Assembly (NCBI GenBank): GCA_050943075.1
Contig: JBMNOM010000013.1
Coordinates: 1-25,084 of the forward strand
Direction: 5' to 3'
DNA: 25,084 nucleotides
Source: CAJKWP01 sp050943075
GTDB lineage: Bacteria > Bacillota > Clostridia > Christensenellales > UBA1242
Positions 1 to 6,039 of this stretch are shown in pieces (the first letter of the stretch is position 1; every line of letters begins with the position of its first letter). Both the position numbers and the translations under genes were made by a program. The notes under the pieces are model-generated. The model ran no database searches. It was not told the DNA's origin and saw only the letters and a list, made by a program, of their open reading frames with translations.

Positions 1-146
1 TATAAACAAAAACTTTAAAGAATTTAAAGCTTTAGTTTTGTGTTTTTATTATGCTTTTTAACCTGCATTTAAGCAGTTTATATTTAATTTTTTACATAGT
101 TTAAATAAAAATAATAAGATTATAAAGTAAAAATAAGGAGAAAAAA

Positions 147-2054
147 ATGGACTCACAACAAGAGACTAAAAAAGATGAAAGTGTTTTTACAAAGAAAAAA
201 ACATTTTACAGACCAAAACAAAAAAAAGCTGTGAAAGAACAACAAGTTGAAAACCAAAATGTTAAAACTGAAAATGTTCAAACAGAAGTTAAAGCAGAAA
301 ACACTTCTGCACAACCAGAGCAAGCAAATGCTCAAGAATTAAATTTGCAACAAAACAAAAACAATAACCACAAACAACCAGAGGCAAAAAAACACAACTC
401 CTCACACAAAGTTAAAATAACTTTCTTAGGTGGTGTTGGTGAAATTGGCAAAAACATGACTGTGTTTGAATATGGCAACGATATGATTGTTGTTGACGCA
501 GGCTTAACATTCCCAGGAGATGACATGCCAGGCATTGACTTAGTTGTGCCAGATGTCACATATCTTAAAGAAAACAAAGACAAACTTAAAGCCATCATTT
601 TAACACACGGACACGAAGACCACATTGGCGGGCTTCCTTATGTTTTGTCTGAAGTTAATGTGCCACTTTATGGAACAGCATTAACACTAGGGCTTGTTGA
701 AAACAAACTTAAGGAATATCCAAAAATTAAGCACAAAGCAATCACTGTTAAAGCAAAACAAGTTTTGAAAGTAGGTGCGTTTACAATTGAATTTATTCAT
801 GTAAACCACTCAATTGCAGGGTGTTTGGCACTTAACATAAGCACACCAGCAGGAACAATTTTCCACACTGGCGACTTTAAAATTGACTTTAACCCAGTTG
901 ATGGAATGGTGACAGACCTTCAACGCATTGGCGAACTTGGCAAAAAAGGCATTGACCTTTTGCTTTGCGAAAGCACAAACGTTGGCAGAAAAGGTTATTC
1001 AATTAGTGAAAGTGCAGTTGGAAAGGCTTTGGACGAAATTTTTGTTAAACACAACAAAGACAGGCTTTTCATTGCAACTTTTGCTTCAAACATTCATCGT
1101 TTGCAACAAATTTTAACCCTTGCTGAAAAACACAAAAGAAAAGTTGTTTTCACAGGAAGAAGCATGATTAATGTTTCTGAAGTTGGCTTAAAACTTGGAG
1201 AACTTAAGTTTGACAAAAACATTTTGGTTGATGTTGACAAAATTGATAAATACGCTCCACACGAGCTTTTAATTATGACAACAGGAAGCCAAGGCGAACC
1301 AATGAGCTCGTTAACAAGAATGGCTTATGGTCAATTCCCAAAAATCAACATTGGCGAAGGGGATACAGTTATCTTCTCATCATCTCCAATTCCTGGAAAT
1401 GAAAAAAGCGTTTATTCAGTTATTAACACCCTTTTCAAACGCGGCGCAAACGTAATTTATGACGAACTTGCAGAAATTCACGCATCTGGCCACGCATGCA
1501 AAGAAGAAATTAAAACAATGCATGCACTCACAAAACCAAAATTCTTTATGCCAATTCACGGTGAATATCGTCACTTAAAACTTCATAAAGAACTTGCAGT
1601 TGGAATGGGAACAGAAGCCAGAAATATTTTATTGCCAGAAATTGGCGCTCAAATGGAATTTAGCAAAAACTCACTTAAACTTGTTGGTGTTGTGAAAAGC
1701 GGACAACGCTTAATTGACGGGCTTGGCGTGGGCGACATGGACAGCACAGTGCTTAAAGACAGAAAACAACTTTCTGAAGACGGAATTTGCGTTTCTGTGA
1801 TTAATGTTTCCTCAATGAGCGGAAAATTTTCAAGCGAACCTTTCACAATTACAAGAGGTGTGGTGTATCAAGATGAAGCAGACGCTTTCAACGCCGATGT
1901 TAAAGCACACATAATGCAACTTCTTAAAGACGAAGATATGCGCTTAATGGACTCAAACATCATTAAAAACAACGTTAGAAAGAGTTTGACAAACTTTATT
2001 TACAAACGCACAAAACGCAGACCAATGATTTTGGTTATTGTAATGGTTGACTAA
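147..2054 (+). CDS. rnj: Ribonuclease J with long N-terminal extension
   Basis: RNase J is a metallo-beta-lactamase/beta-CASP ribonuclease with 5'-3' exonuclease and endonuclease activity in mRNA decay and rRNA maturation. The catalytic core starts near residue 88 (KVKITFLGGVGEIGKN). It carries the metal-binding motif HGHEDH at residues 154-159 and HTGDFKIDF further on. The beta-CASP part includes TTGSQGEPMSSL and HASGHA, and the usual C-terminal domain ends in KRTKRRPMILVIVMVD. The protein is 635 residues, against roughly 555 for the family. The excess is residues 1 to about 87, a low-complexity stretch rich in Q, K, N and E that is probably disordered. The ATG follows AAGGAG with 6 nt spacing, so the extension appears to be translated. 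The gene looks monocistronic, with a strong terminator behind it. I cannot tell J1 from J2. Confidence 0.96.
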   Translation: MDSQQETKKDESVFTKKKTFYRPKQKKAVKEQQVENQNVKTENVQTEVKAENTSAQPEQANAQELNLQQNKNNNHKQPEAKKHNSSHKVKITFLGGVGEIGKNMTVFEYGNDMIVVDAGLTFPGDDMPGIDLVVPDVTYLKENKDKLKAIILTHGHEDHIGGLPYVLSEVNVPLYGTALTLGLVENKLKEYPKIKHKAITVKAKQVLKVGAFTIEFIHVNHSIAGCLALNISTPAGTIFHTGDFKIDFNPVDGMVTDLQRIGELGKKGIDLLLCESTNVGRKGYSISESAVGKALDEIFVKHNKDRLFIATFASNIHRLQQILTLAEKHKRKVVFTGRSMINVSEVGLKLGELKFDKNILVDVDKIDKYAPHELLIMTTGSQGEPMSSLTRMAYGQFPKINIGEGDTVIFSSSPIPGNEKSVYSVINTLFKRGANVIYDELAEIHASGHACKEEIKTMHALTKPKFFMPIHGEYRHLKLHKELAVGMGTEARNILLPEIGAQMEFSKNSLKLVGVVKSGQRLIDGLGVGDMDSTVLKDRKQLSEDGICVSVINVSSMSGKFSSEPFTITRGVVYQDEADAFNADVKAHIMQLLKDEDMRLMDSNIIKNNVRKSLTNFIYKRTKRRPMILVIVMVD

Positions 2055-2058
2055 TATT

Positions 2059-2118
2059 AAAACAGTTTTATTTTAATTGAAAACAAAAAATTTTTTAAAG
2101 AAAAATAAAGCTGTTTTT
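2059..2118 (+). terminator. Rho-independent terminator of the RNase J gene
   Basis: A long stem pairs 2059-2074 (AAAACAGTTTTATTTT) with 2102-2117 (AAAATAAAGCTGTTTT), with one G-U pair, and runs into a T tract. It lies directly after the RNase J stop and before the dnaX promoter. Confidence 0.75.
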
Positions 2119-2131
2119 TGTTTGCACTTAA

Positions 2132-2160
2132 TTGACTTAAAAGGGTAAATTGCTTATAAT
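2132..2160 (+). promoter_or_regulatory. SigA-type promoter of dnaX-ybaB-recR
   Basis: TTGACT (2132-2137), a 17-nt spacer and a perfect TATAAT (2155-2160). The predicted transcription start is near 2167. An AAAGGAG ribosome site at 2172-2178 precedes the GTG at 2185. Confidence 0.8.
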
Positions 2161-2184
2161 AAAGGAGTATTAAAGGAGTTTTTT

Positions 2185-3291
2185 GTGGCATATCAAGCAC
2201 TTTACAGAAAATATAGACCCAAAACTTTTGAAGGTGTAATTGGGCAAGAACACATCACACAAACGCTGGCAAATCAAGTTAAAGCACAGCAAGTTTCTCA
2301 TGCTTATTTGTTCACAGGAAGCCGTGGAACTGGCAAAACAAGCACAGCGCGCATTTTTGCAAAAGCCATTAATTGTTTGCACAATCAAAATGGTTCACCT
2401 TGCAATGTTTGTGAAAACTGCTTGGAACTTGACAAACCAACAAACATGGACATAATTGAAATTGACGCAGCAAGCAATAACCGCGTGGATGAAATTCGTG
2501 AAATCCGTGAAAATGTTAGTTTTATGCCTGTTAAAGGAAAGTTTAAAGTTTATATTATTGATGAAGTTCACATGCTTACAGACAGTGCTTTTAACGCACT
2601 TTTAAAAACACTTGAAGAGCCTCCTCATCACGTTGTGTTCATTTTGGGCACAACAGAAGTGCACAAGTTGCCTCAAACAATTTTGTCAAGATGTTTGCGT
2701 TTTGATTTTAGGCTTGTGCCATTAAAATTGCTTGAAAACATTTTGAAAGAAATTTTTGAACAAGAAAAAATTGACTTTGAACCACAAGCATTGCGTCAAA
2801 TTGCCATTGCAGGTGAAGGCAGTGTGAGAGACACACTTTCCATTGCAGATTTAATTGCCGCATACAGCAAAGGGCAAAAAGTGACACTTGAAGAAACAAT
2901 TAAAGTGCTTGGCACAAGTGATAATGAAATTTTGCTTGCCTTTGCCAAAGCAGTTTTTGAAAAAAATGTTGGAAAAGTGTTTGAAATTATTGACAAAGTT
3001 GCCAAAGAAGGCAAAAATTTAATTGTTTTTGCAAAAGACTTAAGCGTGCTTTTCAGAAACTTGCTTATAATTAAAACTTCAAAAAATGCTTATGACTTGC
3101 TTATGATGTCGCAAAACGACTTTGAAAAGTTTAAGCAACTGGCAGAAGAAGTGGATGAACAAATTTTAATTAAGAATATGGAAAACTTCAGTGCAATTGA
3201 AGCAGAACTTAAATATGCACTTAATCCAAGAGTTTTAGTTGAAACAACTGCGGTTTCGTCAATTGCTGACGGACAAGTAAAAAAAAACTAA
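2185..3291 (+). CDS. dnaX: DNA polymerase III subunit gamma (short dnaX product)
   Basis: This is the ATPase of the clamp loader, which places the sliding clamp on DNA at the replication fork. Visible features are Walker A GSRGTGKT (residues 45-52), zinc-binding cysteines C64, C73, C76 and C79, Walker B with DEVH from D126, and the sensor SRC at 168-170. The GTG start follows AAAGGAG. The 0-frame product is only 368 residues and stops right after the AAA+ core and collar region at GTA AAA AAA AAC TAA. The missing C-terminal part lies immediately downstream in the -1 frame, joined through an A9 tract (3279-3287). This matches the gamma/tau arrangement of dnaX in E. coli and Thermus. A homopolymer sequencing error that artificially splits one gene is the alternative. 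Confidence 0.95.
   Translation: MAYQALYRKYRPKTFEGVIGQEHITQTLANQVKAQQVSHAYLFTGSRGTGKTSTARIFAKAINCLHNQNGSPCNVCENCLELDKPTNMDIIEIDAASNNRVDEIREIRENVSFMPVKGKFKVYIIDEVHMLTDSAFNALLKTLEEPPHHVVFILGTTEVHKLPQTILSRCLRFDFRLVPLKLLENILKEIFEQEKIDFEPQALRQIAIAGEGSVRDTLSIADLIAAYSKGQKVTLEETIKVLGTSDNEILLAFAKAVFEKNVGKVFEIIDKVAKEGKNLIVFAKDLSVLFRNLLIIKTSKNAYDLLMMSQNDFEKFKQLAEEVDEQILIKNMENFSAIEAELKYALNPRVLVETTAVSSIADGQVKKN
3279..3289 (+). promoter_or_regulatory. Putative -1 slippery site (A9 tract) in dnaX
   Basis: Nine adenines (3279-3287) are followed by CTAA. In the 0 frame the codons are GTA AAA AAA AAC TAA, which contains the canonical X XXY YYZ heptamer A AAA AAC (3282-3288) directly before the stop. A -1 slip, or one extra A in the mRNA, gives GTA AAA AAA AAA CTA AAT and opens the frame that continues to 3647. 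I see no Shine-Dalgarno-like stimulator upstream and only a weak CCCAA/TTGGG hairpin 31 nt downstream. Transcriptional slippage is therefore as plausible as ribosomal frameshifting. Confidence 0.6.
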
Positions 3292-3647
3292 ATTTTAAGC
3301 AAAAAAACACAGAAATGAACCCAATTAACATTTGGGGCAAAGTTGTATTATATATGCGACAATCCTCACAAAGTGCACTTCATGTGATTTGTGGGTCAAT
3401 TAACAATGTTGCAATTCAAGACGACAGTTTCATAATTAATGTTTATGATGAATATGTTAGGTCATATTTAACAGAAAATTTAGGTGTTTTGCAAAAAGCA
3501 TTCACATGGCAAGACTTAAACTTTAATTTGAAAGTTGTCTTGGTTGAAAAACAAGTGTCACCAAGCCAGCAAGATATTATAAAACTTAAAAACTTGGTGG
3601 GAGAATATTTAAAAGTTATAGGAGATAATGAGAATGGCGAATTTTAA
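3288..3647 (+). CDS. dnaX: C-terminal part of full-length DnaX (tau-like), -1 frame
   Basis: This reading frame is open from the A9 tract and encodes LNFKQKNTE followed by a domain beginning MNPINIWGKVVLYMRQ. The pattern IWGKV, SALHVICGSI, FIINVYDEYVRSYL and LKVVLVEK resembles the C-terminal domain of Firmicutes DnaX, which is normally fused to the ATPase. The first ATG (3315) has no ribosome site, so separate translation is unlikely. Slippage would join 367 residues of the 0 frame to 120 residues here, giving a 487-residue protein. The frame ends inside the ribosome-site and start region of ybaB, as expected for a dnaX-ybaB-recR operon. Confidence 0.75.
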   Translation, partial: LNFKQKNTEMNPINIWGKVVLYMRQSSQSALHVICGSINNVAIQDDSFIINVYDEYVRSYLTENLGVLQKAFTWQDLNFNLKVVLVEKQVSPSQQDIIKLKNLVGEYLKVIGDNENGEF

Positions 3648-3960
3648 AGGTGGATTTGGCGGATTTGGTGGAGCAAATTTGCAACAATTAATGAAACAAG
3701 CACAAAAGATGCAAGCAGATATGGAACAAGCAAAAGAAGCACTTGCAAACACAGAATTTAAAGGTGTTGCAGGCGGCGGAATGGTTGAAGTTGTTTTAAC
3801 TGGCGACAAAAAACTTAAAAAAGTTAACTTAAAGCCAGAAGTTGTTGATCCAGATGATATTGAAATGCTTGAAGATTTGCTTGTGGCAAGTTTTAACGAT
3901 GCAATTAACAAAATTGAACAAGTTGAAAAACAAACAATGCCAAGCATTCCAGGGATGTAA
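3634..3960 (+). CDS. ybaB: YbaB/EbfC-family nucleoid-associated protein
   Basis: A small dimeric DNA-binding protein of the YbaB/EbfC family, 108 residues, near the family norm. The start MANFKGGFGGFGGANLQQLMKQAQKMQ is the family signature, and the body has the typical EFKGVAGGGMVEVVLTGDKKLKKV and DLLVASFNDAI. An upstream in-frame ATG at 3628 is only 3 nt from the GGAG at 3621-3624. The ATG at 3634 is 9 nt away and begins with the family's MAN, so I chose 3634. It overlaps the end of the long dnaX frame and is followed 2 nt later by recR, so translation is probably coupled. The family is almost always found between dnaX and recR in Firmicutes. Confidence 0.93.
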   Translation: MANFKGGFGGFGGANLQQLMKQAQKMQADMEQAKEALANTEFKGVAGGGMVEVVLTGDKKLKKVNLKPEVVDPDDIEMLEDLLVASFNDAINKIEQVEKQTMPSIPGM

Positions 3961-3962
3961 TA

Positions 3963-4559
3963 ATGAGAGAACAAGAAGAAACAATTGAAAAACTTATTGC
4001 GTCTTTTCGTTTGCTTCCAGGTGTGGGCTATAAAACCGCACAAAGATATGCATACAGCATAATTGAAGGCAAGCAAGAAGAAGCAGAAGAATTTGCACAA
4101 AACATTTTGGACGCAAAAAACAACATTCACTATTGCAAAGAGTGTGGCAATTTCACAGACAAAGAAATTTGCAAAATTTGTCAAACTCGCAGTGCTGAAA
4201 CAATTTGTGTTGTTAAAGACGCACAAGATGTTGTAGCAATGGAAAAAATTAAAAACTTTAATGGCGTTTACCATGTTTTGCATGGCACAATTAGTCCACT
4301 TGAAAACAGAGGGCCAAATGACATTAAAATTAAAGAACTTATTGAAAGAGTTGTTAAACACAAAACAAAAGAAGTTGTGCTTGCAACAAACCCAGATGTT
4401 GAAGGCGATGTGACAGCGCATTATATTGCAAATTTGTTAAAACCGCTTTCAGTTAAAGCCACACGTTTGGCACAAGGAATTTCAATGGGAACAGACATTG
4501 AATATGCGGACGAAATAACATTAACACGTGCTTTTGAAGCAAGAAGTGAATTAAACTAA
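3963..4559 (+). CDS. recR: Recombination mediator RecR
   Basis: RecR works with RecF and RecO to load RecA onto single-stranded DNA at gaps. The 198-residue length is normal. Visible features are an N-terminal helix-hairpin-helix (LLPGVGYKTAQRYA, residues 17-30), a C4 zinc motif (C58, C61, C70, C73) and a Toprim domain with VVKDAQDVVAMEK, GTISPLENRGPNDI and ATNPDVEGDVTAHYI. The C-terminal segment LAQGISMGTDIEYADEITL is typical. The ATG begins 2 nt after the ybaB stop with only a weak ribosome site (AGGGA), which suggests translational coupling. It is the last gene of the dnaX operon. Confidence 0.96.
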   Translation: MREQEETIEKLIASFRLLPGVGYKTAQRYAYSIIEGKQEEAEEFAQNILDAKNNIHYCKECGNFTDKEICKICQTRSAETICVVKDAQDVVAMEKIKNFNGVYHVLHGTISPLENRGPNDIKIKELIERVVKHKTKEVVLATNPDVEGDVTAHYIANLLKPLSVKATRLAQGISMGTDIEYADEITLTRAFEARSELN

Positions 4560-4609
4560 CCTTGTTTGTCTTTTTGCACACCTGACAAAAAATATTTTTA
4601 AAAAGGGTA

Positions 4610-4638
4610 TTTACAAATCAAAAAAAATGTGTTAATAT
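4610..4638 (+). promoter_or_regulatory. Promoter of the 45-residue ORF
   Basis: TTTACA (4610-4615), 17 nt, then TAATAT (4633-4638). The predicted start is near 4645, giving a leader of about 24 nt that contains GGAGG. Confidence 0.6.
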
Positions 4639-4668
4639 ATGGACAAGGTTATAGAGACGGAGGAATTT

Positions 4669-4806
4669 ATGGCAAGAATTACACTTAAAGCAAGAACAGG
4701 CTCACCAGAAACACAATTTGTTTCATTCACACCTGTTAGACATATTATTAAAGAATCACAAGTGACATATCCAACACAAACAAACGATTATTCAATGGAT
4801 ATGTAA
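4669..4806 (+). CDS. Unknown 45-residue small protein
   Basis: This ORF encodes a 45-residue protein beginning MARITLKARTGSPETQF and ending TQTNDYSMDM. I do not recognise the family. It contains no cysteine and shows no obvious membrane segment or signal peptide. The N-terminal half is basic, and the middle is rich in T, S, V and Q. Evidence that it is real: a promoter with 17-nt spacing, a strong GGAGG at 4659-4663 five nt before the ATG, codon use like the neighbouring genes, a TAA stop, and a near-perfect intrinsic terminator at 4857-4886. The transcript would be about 240 nt and monocistronic. A short ribosomal or RNA-binding protein would fit the size and charge, but that is a guess. Confidence 0.7.
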   Translation: MARITLKARTGSPETQFVSFTPVRHIIKESQVTYPTQTNDYSMDM

Positions 4807-4856
4807 TCTCTGTTAATAATCTTCTTTTCATATTTTTTTCAAATTTATATTTGAGG

Positions 4857-4886
4857 CAAACCAAATTCGTTTGGTTTGTTTTTTTT
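4857..4886 (+). terminator. Intrinsic terminator with TTCG loop
   Basis: A perfect 9-bp stem CAAACCAAA / TTTGGTTTG (4857-4865 and 4870-4878) closes on a TTCG tetraloop and is followed by a T tract. It ends the transcript of the 45-residue ORF. Confidence 0.9.
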
Positions 4887-4899
4887 GTATTATTGTGGG

Positions 4900-5056
4900 T
4901 GACTCTGTTGAAAATGCGGTTAGAATTCACTTGTCTTTTTGTCAAATTAGGGCTTTTTATTTTTGTTCGTAGCCGCTGGCTACGCCCTGCAAACAAAAAA
5001 TCCTCAATTTATTCAAAAATTCAAGCAAATCATAAACCGCATTTTCAACTTCGTCA
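4900..5056. repeat. 157-nt imperfect palindrome, MITE-like or structured RNA
   Basis: The outer arms are TGAC (4900-4903)/GTCA (5053-5056) and the perfect 15-bp GTTGAAAATGCGGTT (4907-4921)/AACCGCATTTTCAAC (5035-5049). The centre is CGTAGCC (4968-4974)/GGCTACG (4978-4984) with a 3-nt loop. Between them the two halves remain recognisably complementary with small mismatches, for example AAATTAGGG-CTTTTT against the complement of the AATCCTCAATTT region. The whole element can fold into one long hairpin. I see no target-site duplication, no transposase and no second copy in this window. The only long reading frame through it is membrane-like shadow translation. Confidence 0.65.
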
Positions 5057-5366
5057 TTCCTTTTTGTTTTTTTGGGTGAGTTTTATTTCCGCTTTTTGAT
5101 GGCTGATTTTAACAAAATGTTTAATAATTACTTATTATTTTTTTTGGTTAAAGATGTTTGATGATAAAATTAAAGATAAGTTTATTCAACTTGTCTTTTT
5201 TACTTTGTTAAAGAATTTATAATTTGATTTTTGCTTATGAATTGGTTGTTTTAACTTTTCTGTGTTTGGTTAAATATAGTGTTAGAAAGGGCGCTTGTTT
5301 TGCGGGAAATTTTACGTTTTTGCGCTTTATGGAATTTGGAGCGGGGGAATTTTTTTATCAAAATTA
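5057..5366. other. AT-rich gap without a recognisable gene
   Basis: No supported ORF, tRNA or clear hairpin terminator. The stretch near 5282-5345 is locally richer in G (for example GAGCGGGGG) but forms no motif I can name. It leads into the acpP promoter. Confidence 0.5.
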
Positions 5367-5395
5367 TTGCAATTTTAGGCAAATTATGATACACT
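5367..5395 (+). promoter_or_regulatory. Probable acpP promoter
   Basis: TTGCAA (5367-5372), 17 nt, then TACACT (5390-5395). AAAGAGG at 5412-5418 precedes the acpP ATG at 5424. Confidence 0.45.
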
Positions 5396-5423
5396 GAATT
5401 GACTAAATTATAAAGAGGTTAGT

Positions 5424-5648
5424 ATGATTGACAGAATAAGAACAATAATTGCACAACAATTAAATATATCACTTGACAAAGTGCTTCCAACTTCAAGAAT
5501 CATTCAAGATCTTGGTGCAGACTCTCTTGACATTGTTGAACTTTTGATGACATTGGAAGAAGAATTTGGCATTGTTGTAAGTGATGAGCAAGCTCAAGCT
5601 CTTGTGACAATTCAAGACATTAGCAATTTAATTGAAAATGCAAAATAA
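5424..5648 (+). CDS. acpP: Acyl carrier protein
   Basis: A small acidic cytosolic protein that carries growing acyl chains on a 4'-phosphopantetheine arm during fatty acid synthesis. The 74-residue length is normal. The attachment motif GADSLDIVEL is present with serine 34, and the four-helix pattern, including LLMTLEEEFGIVVSDEQA, is intact. The ribosome site is AAAGAGG. It stands alone rather than in a fab cluster and is followed 33 nt later by a small membrane protein gene. A carrier protein for a specialised pathway cannot be excluded, but no such pathway is nearby. Confidence 0.94.
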   Translation: MIDRIRTIIAQQLNISLDKVLPTSRIIQDLGADSLDIVELLMTLEEEFGIVVSDEQAQALVTIQDISNLIENAK

Positions 5649-5681
5649 ATTTTAAGCTTAGCTTAGAAAAAGGAGGGGTAT

Positions 5682-5978
5682 ATGAAAAAACTACTCAATT
5701 TGATTTTGGCGATTATGGGATTTGTTTTTTTGACATTTATTGTGCTTTTAAGAATTAATGCCATACATCCATTCATTCAAATTCCGCTTCAATATTTGGA
5801 CATTATTGGCTATGTTGTTAGCTATGGTGCAACAAGTATTTTGGCACTTTGGGTATTGGTTTATTTTTCAGGAAAAGGCGTTATTAGAGTGTTGTTGACA
5901 ATTCTTATAATCTTGTTAATTGCACTTGGAGTAATTGCTTTTGGTTTCCCAGATTTAATTATCAAAGTTTTGGGCTAG
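5682..5978 (+). CDS. Small integral membrane protein of unknown function
   Basis: A 98-residue, strongly hydrophobic protein with three likely membrane segments (about residues 4-24, 38-60 and 68-93), separated by short polar turns such as RINAIHPF and SGKGVIR. No catalytic or ligand-binding motif is recognisable. Translation looks strong: AAAGGAGGGG precedes the ATG. It lies between acpP and polA on the same strand and may be cotranscribed with acpP. It ends in TAG. No function is assigned. Confidence 0.8.
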   Translation: MKKLLNLILAIMGFVFLTFIVLLRINAIHPFIQIPLQYLDIIGYVVSYGATSILALWVLVYFSGKGVIRVLLTILIILLIALGVIAFGFPDLIIKVLG

Positions 5979-6039
5979 AAAGCTGAAAAATTGATAATAA
6001 TTTGCTTATAACAGGTTATTATCATTAATTGGAAAATTT

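Noticed and set aside
3320..3336. Frameshift-stimulating hairpin (CCCAA/TTGGG)
   Set aside because: It is 31 nt beyond the slippery site and only 5 bp, so too distant and weak to act as a classical stimulator.
3609..4421. A 270-residue minus-strand ORF opposite ybaB-recR
   Set aside because: A shadow of two well-recognised genes; Cys/Phe-rich with no family resemblance.
4851..5099. Hydrophobic ORFs on both strands over the palindrome
   Set aside because: No ribosome site, they overlap a clear terminator, and the composition follows from the AT-rich inverted repeat.
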